Notes: generated from the letters alone by a model not told the origin. Numbered from the stretch's first letter, positions 1 to 8,173 are shown. The stretch is 44,380 nucleotides of DNA from Gemmatimonadota bacterium (GCA_003155795.1 PMEM01000012.1:55586-99965); one strand, 5' to 3'. Program-made: numbers and translations.

Positions 1-74
1 GTTTTTGCTGTCAGTCCCGGGAGCTGCGTGCCCAGCCGCCGGACAATTCTTAAACGAGGACCACGTACGGACAT
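1..74 (-). CDS. rpsD: Ribosomal protein S4 (N-terminus only, runs off the window)
   Basis: Reading the minus strand from an ATG at 74 gives 24 residues with the core RGPRLRIVRRLG then LPGLT, the N-terminal signature of the cysteine-free, chloroplast-like form of S4. S4 binds 16S rRNA and nucleates assembly of the small subunit. The CxxC zinc-finger cysteines of the C+ form are absent from the visible part. An AAGGAG lies about 12 bases upstream of the ATG, a long spacing. The gene follows the MerR gene in the same direction after about 47 bases, so it may be read from the same metal-responsive promoter. Inference: this could be a stand-alone zinc-free paralog rather than the main copy, because no other ribosomal genes are visible; the window edge prevents a check. 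Confidence 0.72.
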   Translation of the reverse strand, partial: MSVRGPRLRIVRRLGTQLPGLTAK

Positions 75-121
75 TGTGTTACAAATCTCCTTGTGAGTGC
101 TGCTGTGTGGGTGTGACGGAT

Positions 122-520
122 TTACTCGATTGGTCCGAGTGCTTCCAGAAGTGGACAGTCGCCGGTGGGCCCGGAATCTCCGTGGCAGTTGCTGGCGAGA
201 TGAGACAATGCATTTTTGATGCGCTCGAGATCGTGAATTCTTCCTTCAATTTCCTCAATCTTCTCGCTCGCGCGTATCCTGACTGTGCTCGCCGATGTCT
301 CTGGATCGAGGCGTAGCACGAGAAGTTCGCTAATCTCGCCAAGAGTGAATCCGAGTTCCTGCGCGCGGCGAATGAAACGAAGCCGGTGAATCGTTGCGGT
401 GTCGTACTCGCGATACCCGGCTGCAGACTGGCGTGGATCAGCCAGGAGGCCGCGCCGTTCGTAGTAGCGCACGGTCTGGATGTGCACACCGGCATTACTC
501 GCCAACTCACCGATCTTCAT
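122..520 (-). CDS. MerR-family metal-responsive regulator
   Basis: 132-residue MerR-type protein: N-terminal winged helix (IGELA...VQTVRYYERRGLL is the family pattern, here IQTVRYYERRGLL), then the long dimerisation helix and a C-terminal metal loop CHGDSGPTGDCPLLEAL. The Cys-x9-Cys loop matches the ZntR/MerR metal loop, but the third ligand, the Cys before the dimer helix (Cys82 in Tn501 MerR, Cys79 in ZntR), is replaced in the segment ETSAST. In this family, loss of that Cys (Ser in CueR) goes with sensing of monovalent ions, so Cu/Ag/Au-like ligands are more likely than Hg or Zn; this is inference. The ATG at 520 is preferred over the TTG at 526 and overlaps the small upstream ORF. It is probably autoregulated from the promoter at 743-774. 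Confidence 0.88.
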   Translation of the reverse strand: MKIGELASNAGVHIQTVRYYERRGLLADPRQSAAGYREYDTATIHRLRFIRRAQELGFTLGEISELLVLRLDPETSASTVRIRASEKIEEIEGRIHDLERIKNALSHLASNCHGDSGPTGDCPLLEALGPIE

Positions 521-695
521 GCGCAATGTGTATGGTGCTTACGTGATAATGGCCGTCGGAGTTGCGCGTGGGTGGCACGCTCTGATTTTCACGCTGCGTG
601 CGCCATTCCTCAGCGCCGGTAATACGTCGGTCGGGGGCCATCCCAGCCAGTTCGGCCCACACGTCCCAGCCACAACACTCTGTCTTTCCCGTCAT
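507..695 (-). CDS. Small Cys-Cys protein of unknown function upstream of merR
   Basis: 62-residue ORF starting at an ATG with a very G-rich ribosome-binding site (eight G, then AC, then ATG). The N-terminus TECCGWDVWAELAG contains a Cys-Cys pair that could bind a soft metal; the C-terminal half is low complexity and has two His (HYH, HIAH). It is the first gene after the MerR-type promoter and its stop overlaps the merR start by about 14 bases, so it would be induced by the MerR protein. I do not recognise the family. The C-terminal half may be non-native sequence read through up to merR. A role as a small metal-binding or sensing protein is inference only. Confidence 0.5.
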   Translation of the reverse strand: MTGKTECCGWDVWAELAGMAPDRRITGAEEWRTQRENQSVPPTRNSDGHYHVSTIHIAHEDR

Positions 696-742
696 GTCCC
701 CCCCTTGGCGCAATAAGCCCCGCTCTCAGTCGCGTATTGATA

Positions 743-774
743 ATGATAGACCCTATACCATGGTATAGGGTCAA
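743..774 (-). promoter_or_regulatory. MerR-type promoter with perfect 24-bp palindromic operator
   Basis: On the minus strand TTGACC (-35, 774-769) and TATCAT (-10, 748-743) are separated by 20 bp, the over-long spacer typical of MerR-activated promoters. The spacer lies within a perfect 24-bp palindrome at 749-772 (arms GACCCTATACCA / TGGTATAGGGTC), very close to ZntR/CueR-type operators. It reads toward the small Cys-Cys ORF and merR. Confidence 0.9.
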
Positions 775-808
775 GGGGGGTCATCCGAATGTGCCGAAGC
801 GCGTCAGC

Positions 809-1663
809 TCAGCCCGCAAGCAGCCAGGGGTCGCGGGACATCCAGTTGCTGTCCGGTGCGAAGAGAAAGACCAGGCCGCCGTTGGCGAGCTTGGGGAGAA
901 GCCGTTTGGCGCGGGTGGTTTCCATGGCTGGGCATCCCTCGCTCCGCCCGGCGCGAGTGGCAGTGACATATGGCGCGCCATGCGCGACCACACCTCGGCC
1001 GAGGGCGTTGTCGTTGAAGCCGTCAGACACGCCATCGAGCCTCAACCCGACAGAGTGGTACGCGCGCCCGCCGGAGTGGCCGGTGAACGCGTAGAGGCTC
1101 TGCGCGACGTACAGTCCGAGCGAAGTTGTCGCGGCACCGAAGGCGTTGGAGAAGCGCGTCGGAACTCCGGCTGCGGTCGGCGCGGATCCACGACCGTGGG
1201 CGACCATGAATGGCCCATCCACGATCGAAAGTGCATTCATGTTGAAGACGTAGCCGCGGGGGGTGGAGCTCGGGAGGCCGTAGTCAACGAAGTACAGGTA
1301 TGGCTCGCGGACTTCTCCCGGATGTGCGGTCTTGAAAGCGAAATAGCTCTCAAAAGCATCGCGGAGTGCGCTCGGATGGCTAAGCGGTCTCACCGTGGTC
1401 GCCAGTGCGCCGAGGGCGCTCTCTGTGTTCGCTTCGATCTCGGTGCGGTGCGCGACAGGGGTTGCACTCGCTGTGAGCGTAGATCCGATTACGGCGCTAA
1501 TTCTCGCACTGGATCCTGCGCTCAGCATCTCACCGGGCCGCGGAAGATCCACAGCCGCAAGTGATGCCGGATAAACCGAACGAACGTTCGAGACAACATA
1601 TACGAATGCTATCGCAGCTATCAATACGGTGGGGAGCAGTTTTAGATAGTTGCGTGAGGCCAT
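809..1663 (-). CDS. Murein L,D-transpeptidase catalytic domain protein (YkuD_2-like)
   Basis: 284 residues with an N-terminal signal anchor (about 8-25) and a C-terminal catalytic domain of the YkuD_2/murein L,D-transpeptidase family. Family hallmarks appear in order: VAHGRGS (154-160), SNAFGAATTSLGLY (172-185), HSVGLRLDGVSDGFND (203-218), VAHGAPYV (226-233) and GRSEGCPAM (239-247) with the catalytic Cys at about 244 and His at about 228. Such enzymes act in the periplasm on meso-diaminopimelate cross-links of peptidoglycan or on stem peptides. The start ATG at 1663 directly precedes the positively charged signal region. It ends 35 bases before the MerR operator and appears monocistronic. Confidence 0.88.
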   Translation of the reverse strand: MASRNYLKLLPTVLIAAIAFVYVVSNVRSVYPASLAAVDLPRPGEMLSAGSSARISAVIGSTLTASATPVAHRTEIEANTESALGALATTVRPLSHPSALRDAFESYFAFKTAHPGEVREPYLYFVDYGLPSSTPRGYVFNMNALSIVDGPFMVAHGRGSAPTAAGVPTRFSNAFGAATTSLGLYVAQSLYAFTGHSGGRAYHSVGLRLDGVSDGFNDNALGRGVVAHGAPYVTATRAGRSEGCPAMETTRAKRLLPKLANGGLVFLFAPDSNWMSRDPWLLAG

Positions 1664-1810
1664 TCGGATTCCTGGAGCGCGATCTAGGAGGCCCGCGACC
1701 AGGTATAGCGCGGGGCGGGCGTGGTTTCCATCAGGGGTATGACGAGCAAGACCCTTTCATAGTACACCCGAGACCAGAAACGGTCTCCAATCCAGCTGGG
1801 GACCGCACGA

Positions 1811-2470
1811 CTAGTCGTGATTCGGCAGCTGGATGGACTCCACGCTCGCAGCTGGGTGGACAGCGGTCCATCGCAAGGTCTCCTCGACTGCGCCGGACGT
1901 ATAGCGACGCGTAGCGGTTTCGTAATCGGCGGAAGTTGCTATTCCGCCGATATTGAGGAGTGCTTCCACAGCTTTCTGTTGCACTGTGGCTGCCGTCTGC
2001 GTCGCGCCGGCTACGACATCCAGAAGATGCTGCTCATCGTCGGTGCGCTGCTGTGATTCGGGATGGCGCCGGTATTTCCGATAAAGTGCGTGACAGTCCT
2101 TCGACACTCGGCGGTGTGCGCGAAACATCTCTCGGACGCTGAGAAGCGTAATAACGGTCTGGGCATCGAATGCGTCTGCGATCGACAGCATGCGGTCGAG
2201 TACTGGCGTATCGGGGAGCGGCCTGAACCGGCGTCTGGTTATCGCAACTGGAAATGATTTAAGAGCAGCTTCGATGTTTGCGAGTTCATCTATCAAAACG
2301 CTTGCGAGCACGCTGCGGCGTTCATTTCGCTCAAGTGCCGCTCTGTGTCGCGCCTGGCGTGCCGTGAAGTGTGCGGATGCCCAGCCGCCGAGTATGGCGG
2401 CACCGGCGCCGGTGAGAGTTGCCAGAGTTGAGGGTAACGCAATGGCGAATGTGTTTGGGTTGCCAGGCAT
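1811..2470 (-). CDS. Membrane-anchored hypothetical protein
   Basis: 219 residues. One hydrophobic segment at about 8-32 is followed by a charged, mostly helical region (ARQARHRAALERNERR then long helices), so a short N-terminus outside and a cytoplasmic coiled-coil body is the simplest topology. No enzymatic motif is visible. The general form, an N-terminal transmembrane helix followed by an Arg/Glu-rich helix, resembles many uncharacterised single-pass proteins. The stop lies in a 14-bp perfect palindrome (1806-1819, CACGACTAGTCGTG). Function unknown. Confidence 0.6.
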   Translation of the reverse strand: MPGNPNTFAIALPSTLATLTGAGAAILGGWASAHFTARQARHRAALERNERRSVLASVLIDELANIEAALKSFPVAITRRRFRPLPDTPVLDRMLSIADAFDAQTVITLLSVREMFRAHRRVSKDCHALYRKYRRHPESQQRTDDEQHLLDVVAGATQTAATVQQKAVEALLNIGGIATSADYETATRRYTSGAVEETLRWTAVHPAASVESIQLPNHD

Positions 2471-2505
2471 GGATTGATGTTGGTTACGGCTCGGTCATTT
2501 GCAGG

Positions 2506-3387
2506 CTATCTCACCAACTTTTGCAGCCACGCAATGACGGCGCTTTCCATTGCGATGCGCTGATCGGAATACGAATGGTCCGTCGGGAAGTGCGCGGTTG
2601 CAATTCTCGTATTGCCGCGTTTGCGCACCGCGGCGACAAGCGCGTCGTTGGATGGTGCCAGGCCATCATTTGATGTGATGACGAGCATTGGCATCGACGC
2701 GAGCCCATCGTATGCGGTAGCGAAGCCCCAGTCGGCCTTGTGCGCGATGATTTCATCGGCCATCTGCTCGGGACTTGTGCCGGCGAGCGATTCCATGTCG
2801 CTTGCCATTCCGGCTACTACCTGCGCTCTGGTGGCTCCGCCAAACGCGGTCATGTCCGCTGCTGAAATGAGTACTGCTCCTTCAAGCCCGTGTTGGTGCG
2901 CGGCTGTGAGCACGGTGACCCAGCCCCCCATGCTGTGTCCCGCGAGCACGAGATGTGTGGTATCGATACCTAGCGCTTGCGAGTTGACAGGATCGCGGAG
3001 GAAGGCGAGCACTGCATCTGCGTCCTGAAGGTTCTGCGCGAATCGGAAATCGCCAGGACTGCCCCACGAGCCGCGGTAATTGAAGGTGATTGCGTTCCAG
3101 CCGGCACGTCGCACCGCCTGCGCGAGGTCAAGGTTCTTCTCGTTGCCAGGCAATCCATGGAGCAGGACAAACGTAGGGTGCACACCCGCTCCAGCCGCCA
3201 GATATGCAACGCCGTTGATCTTTACATCACCCGATGGGATGTGAAGCACCTCCATGCGTGCAGGATGCTGAGTATTGTGCGGAGGGTCGGTATAGATCGC
3301 CTTCGGAACCTGTTGCGCTCCGAGCGCCGTACCAGCGGCGAGCACAACTGCAGCGGCCATTACCAGCGAGCGGGCGCGGAGGGGCAT
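2506..3387 (-). CDS. Secreted alpha/beta hydrolase (dienelactone-hydrolase-like)
   Basis: 293 residues from the ATG at 3387, chosen because it is followed at once by a signal peptide ending ALGAQQ; an upstream in-frame ATG at 3459 would add 24 residues without signal character. The alpha/beta-hydrolase fold is shown by the oxyanion strand FVLLHGLPGNEKN, the nucleophile elbow AGHSMGG (Ser), the acid strand VITSNDGLAP (Asp) and the late DHSYSD (His). It would hydrolyse an ester or amide in the periplasm; the substrate cannot be told. The next gene (3490-3930) lies upstream on the same strand about 100 bases away. Confidence 0.88.
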   Translation of the reverse strand: MPLRARSLVMAAAVVLAAGTALGAQQVPKAIYTDPPHNTQHPARMEVLHIPSGDVKINGVAYLAAGAGVHPTFVLLHGLPGNEKNLDLAQAVRRAGWNAITFNYRGSWGSPGDFRFAQNLQDADAVLAFLRDPVNSQALGIDTTHLVLAGHSMGGWVTVLTAAHQHGLEGAVLISAADMTAFGGATRAQVVAGMASDMESLAGTSPEQMADEIIAHKADWGFATAYDGLASMPMLVITSNDGLAPSNDALVAAVRKRGNTRIATAHFPTDHSYSDQRIAMESAVIAWLQKLVR

Positions 3388-3489
3388 GAAGCGAGTCCTG
3401 GGTTGGTGTCCGGAGTTACAGAGCGGGTGAAGCGTAGTCGCTACTCTCAGGGGCCGCAAGGCGGTACCGGCGAACGCCCCACCATGCGG

Positions 3490-3930
3490 TCAGGGCGTCT
3501 CCATGTAGGACGCCGTCAACCATCTGCCGCCTCGTCGTACGTATGTGGACATCGCGTAGACTGATGGTGGGACTCGTTCAGTGCCGCACATTTCGTCCTG
3601 TTTCGCGGCGTAGCTCAGGATCAGTGCGTTATCGTCGAGCATGACGATCTTGAAGTTCGTGAGAGAATAAGACTTCAGATGGCACGCTGTTGGAGCAGCC
3701 TTGATGAGATCAGCTTTGTTGGTTGGCCCATCGCCGTTGGTCGAGACAAAATCCGCGGTCGTATTGTCTCTGTACCACGCACCGTTCCCATCCTGCCACG
3801 CTTTCCACCCCTGTTTTTCAAGTGTGATGATGCGTGCTTCGAGTTTGGGATCGATCGATGTCTTCGTCTGTCCGAAGGCGGGCGATGCGGTAGCAAGCAG
3901 GATCGTTGATAGCAGCATGAGTCTTTTCAT
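3490..3930 (-). CDS. Secreted DUF4440/SnoaL-like (NTF2-fold) protein
   Basis: 146 residues from the ATG at 3930; the signal peptide MKRLMLLSTILLATASPAFG ends at an AFGQ cleavage site. The mature part has the NTF2-fold pattern of DUF4440 proteins: a long N-terminal helix (LEARIITLEKQGWKAWQDGN), then YRDNTTADFVSTNGDG, and the terminal strand GGRWLTASYMETP. Members are often called ketosteroid-isomerase-like but most have no known reaction. Two Cys (TACHLK, DEMCGT) might form a disulphide. Confidence 0.8.
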   Translation of the reverse strand: MKRLMLLSTILLATASPAFGQTKTSIDPKLEARIITLEKQGWKAWQDGNGAWYRDNTTADFVSTNGDGPTNKADLIKAAPTACHLKSYSLTNFKIVMLDDNALILSYAAKQDEMCGTERVPPSVYAMSTYVRRGGRWLTASYMETP

Positions 3931-4083
3931 AAAACCCCGTTTGCTCCTGTTGACTTGGATGGCTTTGGTCAAGCGGCAAACTTAGGTACGCCGATGATAC
4001 GCGGCCAGAGGAACGTGTGGATCCCGGATAAAAGCAAATTGAGTGTTATGCTATCTAACGCGCAGCACCGTGCGAGGCGGCGG

Positions 4084-5460
4084 TCACTTCCTGGATATGT
4101 CGAGCCGGCCATTGGTCATGTCGATTCGGACTACGCCGCCACGTCCGGCGTCGGCGCCAAGTGTCCCATCCAGCGTGAAGATGGTGGGATAGTGGGCCTC
4201 ATAAAGAAAGATTCGCCTGAAGACGAGGGGCACATCGCCAAGGAAGAGCCGGACGGATGGGATTACAACTCCGGGTTCACTCACGCTGCCGCCGAAGCCC
4301 TTCACGATGCGTCGCTCTGCCCTTTGCCACGACGCACCGCTCTTGCGCGCCATTCCTGGCGTTCCAAACGTCTCATCGGCGCCGGTATCCAGGGCTAGAT
4401 GAACCGCGACCCCCTTTTCCGATAATAGTGTCACAATTGGCACGCCATACCATGATAGGTTGCGAGGGCGCTTCACAGTTGGAGGGCGGAGCGAGGGCTT
4501 CCGGATGATTACTCTGCCAAGGTTGTCGTCGATGGTCAGGTCCAACTGTCGGATCAGATCGAAGCCAATAACGCCGTCGATCGCTTCTGGAGGTACTTCA
4601 TCTACCGGCCCTTTCAGCTGGAGCACCGACCCGGTGACGATCATGGCTCGCGCGTTGGCAACGGTCACACCGCCCAATCTGAGTGATGGAATGACCGCTG
4701 CGTGAGCTGGGAGCCGCCCCACGGCTGTTACCAACTCCAGCGAGTCGCCAAGCACTGTTGTCACACCTGACGCATCGGCCACGGCTGACGAGAGTACCGT
4801 AAGACTGGACCCTGTATCGATCCAGAAGTACTTCGTAACACCGTTGACGCTCACTGGTATTGTCGGTATCCCGCCACTGGATCGGCTAAGTGGTACTGAC
4901 GATACGGTGTCCGCGAATGTGAGCGTCGTTGACATACCCTTGAGGGTAGGCGCCCAAGCTTCAACGCTGGCTGGGTCATGTATTCTAATGCCGCTGTATT
5001 CCTGAATATTCGTGTTGACCGTGTCTGCGTAAGTGGCCAACCGCAGCCAGTCGCCTTGTGCCGAGAGTATTGCACCGTATGTGATGCGTGCAACCTCGCG
5101 GACTTCACTGTCATCTGCAGATAGTAGCTGAACGATTGTCGAGTCAGCTTCCGCATTATCGCCATTCATGAAGTCTTGGATGCCGTCTGCGAGTTTTCTT
5201 TGCTCGCTCGAGCCCGCAGCGATCCACGCCGACTGGAGATTGATATCCGCCAGTGCGCGCCAGAAGTCGTCGTAGAAGTGTATTTCCGGGCGCGGCGCGC
5301 CCTGGTCGGTCGGCCGCACAGCTTCCACGGCTGGAGGCGCGGTTATGACGAGCGGTTTGCTGGAGACTACGCACGAAACCGCCAACGGCAGCGCGACGGC
5401 GAGGATAACCATGCGACTGGCCGAAGCGTATCTCGGCTGTTGAGTGCTGGAATGGGCCAT
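4084..5460 (-). CDS. Two-lobed retropepsin-like aspartyl protease lipoprotein
   Basis: About 458 residues. A hydrophobic N-terminus ends in the lipobox LAVSC, so the protein is probably lipid-anchored. After a helical, TPR-like region (about 60-170) come two retropepsin-type units, each with an active-site triad: WIDTGSSLTVLSS (Asp about 214) and LALDTGADETFG (Asp about 357). The second unit closes with DGTLGADAGRGGVVRIDMTNG. Single-unit members act as homodimers; two units in one chain could form a complete pepsin-like site. The start is uncertain: ATG at 5460 or 5412, neither with a clear ribosome-binding site. Upstream extension to 5655 is open but would overlap the divergent M28 gene. Confidence 0.85.
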   Translation of the reverse strand: MAHSSTQQPRYASASRMVILAVALPLAVSCVVSSKPLVITAPPAVEAVRPTDQGAPRPEIHFYDDFWRALADINLQSAWIAAGSSEQRKLADGIQDFMNGDNAEADSTIVQLLSADDSEVREVARITYGAILSAQGDWLRLATYADTVNTNIQEYSGIRIHDPASVEAWAPTLKGMSTTLTFADTVSSVPLSRSSGGIPTIPVSVNGVTKYFWIDTGSSLTVLSSAVADASGVTTVLGDSLELVTAVGRLPAHAAVIPSLRLGGVTVANARAMIVTGSVLQLKGPVDEVPPEAIDGVIGFDLIRQLDLTIDDNLGRVIIRKPSLRPPTVKRPRNLSWYGVPIVTLLSEKGVAVHLALDTGADETFGTPGMARKSGASWQRAERRIVKGFGGSVSEPGVVIPSVRLFLGDVPLVFRRIFLYEAHYPTIFTLDGTLGADAGRGGVVRIDMTNGRLDISRK

Positions 5461-5610
5461 TGCTGAGTGTGGTCGCCCCACAAATGGTAATATGGCGCGC
5501 GGGCCGCCACTCTCCCAGCGACGATGAGCACTACACGCTGAAACCGCGAGCGTGCCGTGCGACCCTATCGCGACAGCCATCCGCTGACTAAAGTGTGACG
5601 GATCATCGAG

Positions 5611-7509
5611 ATGTCGTCGGCCTCCGGGCCGGCGCCAACTGACGCACCAAGCCACTGGACCGTTATCGTGACTGACCGCCCCCGCCTAGTTCGTTCGCTT
5701 CTCATCATTCTTGTGTTGGCGAGCACTGTCGCCGCTCCGGTCGCCTCCGCGCAGCAGACCACGCCTCGGTCCGACCGTACTGTCTGGCCCGACGAAGGTC
5801 CGCGAACGTGGACACCTCGACCGACGGAATCGGCGATCACACCGAACGATCTGCGGACACGCCTTTACCAGATCTCCGACGACTCGATGGAAGGTAGAAT
5901 GATCGGCTCGCGCGGCGACTACAAGGCCACCGCGTATATCGCCGACGTGTTCAAACGCCTCGGCCTCAAGCCAGCGGGAGAGAACGGCACGTATTTCCAG
6001 GATCTACCGTACGGTGACTTCACTCTGCAGGGTGCGGCACCGCGCCTCACGGCCGGCGGGAAATCGGTTACGATCGGCGCGCGATGGCTCCCGCTCGCAC
6101 CAAGTGCGGCGAGTGGTACCGGAGCGAGCGCCAATCTTCGCAATGCACAGGTGGTGTTCGCTGGTCGGTTTGGCGACACGTCCATCGTGCTCGATCCGGC
6201 ACGCTTCAAGGGCAAGGTCGCGGTCTTCGTCGGCGGGCCACGTGTTCCCGGCAGTCAGGGGACAGGCGCACCGCTCCAGAGTTGCGGTGCGCTGCCAGAT
6301 CGCTTCGGCGCCGACGCAGCGATCGCGGACGATGCTCGTCAGCGCGCCAAGCCCTTAGTAGAGCGAGCGCTTTCACGGCGAGATGAGCGGGCACGTGAAG
6401 CCGGTGCTGCAGCTGTTCTGTTCATCGAGCCGATTGATGGGTCCGCCGCAGCTGCGGCCCTGCAGCCACACGAGACGATGCCGGTGAGCGCTTCGGTCGT
6501 CGCAGATCCGGCTGGCGCGGTGATCGACAGCGCAATGGCGCAGCAGCTCTTCGGAAAGCCGGCGAGTCAACTGTCCATCGGCGACACCGGTACGCCTGTA
6601 ACTGCAGCATGGAACTACGCGTTCAAGGTGTCACCGACTCCGGGTCGCAATGTGATCGCGATCCGTCCTGGTAACGACCCGGCGCGTGCTGGTGAGTACG
6701 TATTGATAAGTGCGCACAACGATCACGTCGGTTTGCGCCCGGAGGGTGTTGATCACGATTCGCTGCGTGCGTTCAACATGGTCACGCGCCCGCAGGGTGC
6801 AAACGATCCAGTCTGCATCCCGACGGCGAAACAGCAGCACGAAATCGACTCGCTCATCGCGTACGCGCGCAGCATTCGGCCACCGCGTCGCGACTCGATC
6901 ATGAACGGTGCCGATGACGACGGTTCCGGCACTGCCATACTCCTGGAAGCAGCGGAGAAGTTCGCGAGTGAGCACCCCGAGCGCTCGATCATCTTCGTAT
7001 CGCATACAGGTGAAGAGGGCGGGCTGCTTGGTTCCAAGTGGTTTACTGATCATCCTACCATCCCACTCGACTCGGTTGCTGCGGCGATCAACATGGACAT
7101 GGAGGCGAAGGGTCACGTCTGGCAGGTGAAGTTTGGCGGACCCCACTCCATCCAGATGCTCGGCGCACGCAGACTGTCACGTGAGTTCGGCGACGTCATA
7201 GACTCCGTGAATGCCGTGCGGCCAGAGGCGATGGCGATCGACAAGTCATGGGACGTGCCCGCGAACCCGTGGAACCGATTCTGTCGCAGTGATCAGGTGA
7301 ATTATGTGCTGCATCGCGTGCCGGTCGTGTACGCATCTACCGGATATGCGCTCGATTACCATCAACCGACCGACGAGCCACAGTACGCGGACTACGATCA
7401 CATGGCGCGTGTTGGAAACTTCGTGTACGACATCGCGCTCGCGGTGGCAGACAGGCAGAATCGGCCGGTGATTACGGGTGACGATCCAGCGTTTCCGAGG
7501 TGTCGCTGA
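5611..7509 (+). CDS. Secreted M28-family zinc metallopeptidase with PA domain
   Basis: 632 residues with a hydrophobic signal region ending PVASAQQ (about 30-50). The M28 (aminopeptidase S/Y-like) zinc site is visible in order: AHNDHVG (about 367-373), NGADDDGSG (about 432-440), GEEGGLLGS (about 467-475), NMDME (about 495) and YHQPTDEP (about 583-590). A protease-associated-like domain is inserted before the catalytic part (VVFAGRFGD...FKGKVAVFVGG...AGAAAVLFIEP). It would remove N-terminal residues from peptides in the periplasm or outside. It is paralogous to the gene at 12989, but its fourth motif is NMDMEAKG instead of NLDMVGR. A second start at the internal GTG near 5668 is possible. Confidence 0.92.
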   Translation: MSSASGPAPTDAPSHWTVIVTDRPRLVRSLLIILVLASTVAAPVASAQQTTPRSDRTVWPDEGPRTWTPRPTESAITPNDLRTRLYQISDDSMEGRMIGSRGDYKATAYIADVFKRLGLKPAGENGTYFQDLPYGDFTLQGAAPRLTAGGKSVTIGARWLPLAPSAASGTGASANLRNAQVVFAGRFGDTSIVLDPARFKGKVAVFVGGPRVPGSQGTGAPLQSCGALPDRFGADAAIADDARQRAKPLVERALSRRDERAREAGAAAVLFIEPIDGSAAAAALQPHETMPVSASVVADPAGAVIDSAMAQQLFGKPASQLSIGDTGTPVTAAWNYAFKVSPTPGRNVIAIRPGNDPARAGEYVLISAHNDHVGLRPEGVDHDSLRAFNMVTRPQGANDPVCIPTAKQQHEIDSLIAYARSIRPPRRDSIMNGADDDGSGTAILLEAAEKFASEHPERSIIFVSHTGEEGGLLGSKWFTDHPTIPLDSVAAAINMDMEAKGHVWQVKFGGPHSIQMLGARRLSREFGDVIDSVNAVRPEAMAIDKSWDVPANPWNRFCRSDQVNYVLHRVPVVYASTGYALDYHQPTDEPQYADYDHMARVGNFVYDIALAVADRQNRPVITGDDPAFPRCR

Positions 7510-7597
7510 GCGAGGCGCGGCCCAGCAACCGCGTCGAGCGGCTTGGGGCGAGGTAGAACTTTTTAACCCCCGGGGTGCCCCGGGCTGAAGTTCATCC

Positions 7598-7647
7598 TTG
7601 ACAGGTTCGGCAGGCAGTAGCAGAATGGTAACTAGATGGTTACCATT
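7598..7647 (+). promoter_or_regulatory. arsR promoter and operator overlapping the start codon
   Basis: TTGACA at 7598-7603 and CAGAAT at 7621-7626 are spaced by 17 bp. A perfect inverted repeat AATGGTAAC / GTTACCATT with a 6-base spacer spans 7624-7647 and contains the ATG at 7636-7638. The predicted transcription start (about 7633) lies only about three bases before the ATG, so the message would be nearly leaderless and the ArsR-type repressor could sit on its own start. Confidence 0.7.
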
Positions 7648-7992
7648 GAAAATAGACTTGACCTGACGTTTGCGGCGCTAGGCGACACGACTCGCCGAGC
7701 CATCCTGGCGAGGCTCTCGGTTGGCGAGGCGACCGTGGGCGAGCTGGCGTACCCGTTCGATATGTCCAGACCAGCGATATCGAAGCACCTCCGTGTACTT
7801 GAGGACGCCGGGCTCGTGCGACGCACGAGAGACGGCCGAGTGAATCGCTGCCGGCTGGAGGCCGAGCAGATGCATGTGGCTGCAGCGTGGATCGAGCAGT
7901 ACCGCGTCTTCTGGGAGGGTCAACTGGACGCACTGGCTTGTTTCATGGCGACAAACGCCTCGGCTGGCTATGACAGACCCGGATGGTTGTAG
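7636..7992 (+). CDS. ArsR-family winged-helix regulator
   Basis: 118 residues. The core LGDTTRRAILARLSVGEATVGELA, then MSRPAISKHLRVLEDAGLVRR and the wing RDGRVNRCRLE are the winged helix of the ArsR subgroup that usually controls SRPBCC/AHSA1 genes; the C-terminal helix AAAWIEQYRVFWEGQLDAL is typical of the same group. No metal-ligand cysteines of classical ArsR/SmtB are present. The final residues (after about 100) differ from the family and run into the broken SRPBCC gene, so the end may have been altered by the same deletion. Probably autoregulated through the inverted repeat at 7624-7647. Confidence 0.9.
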   Translation: MVTIENRLDLTFAALGDTTRRAILARLSVGEATVGELAYPFDMSRPAISKHLRVLEDAGLVRRTRDGRVNRCRLEAEQMHVAAAWIEQYRVFWEGQLDALACFMATNASAGYDRPGWL

Positions 7993-8173
7993 CCACGTGG
8001 TCGTTGGCATTTACCGTGAAATCGTGCCGTCCTCGCGACTCGCATTTACCTGGGACTGGGAGGATTCGGCGACGCGAGTCGGTGACACGCTCGTCACCGG
8101 GACTCAGGTGCTGGAGCTGATCGACAATTATGTCGTGGAGGGAGCGCATGACGACGCGCGCAACGATCGATAA
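7970..8173 (+). pseudogene. SRPBCC/AHSA1-domain gene remnant
   Basis: The frame overlapping the arsR end reads GIYREIVPSSRLAFTWDWED followed by TLVTGTQVLELI. This is the central strand region of AHSA1/SRPBCC proteins that normally follow this kind of arsR. The first 60-70 residues and the last 40-50 of the domain are missing, with no room for them before or after. It is best seen as the scar of the usual arsR partner gene rather than a working protein. Confidence 0.72.

Noticed and set aside
737-1564. A 275-residue plus-strand open frame opposite the L,D-transpeptidase
   Set aside because: Composition (many Arg, Glu, Gly) and complete overlap with conserved motifs on the other strand mark it as a shadow.
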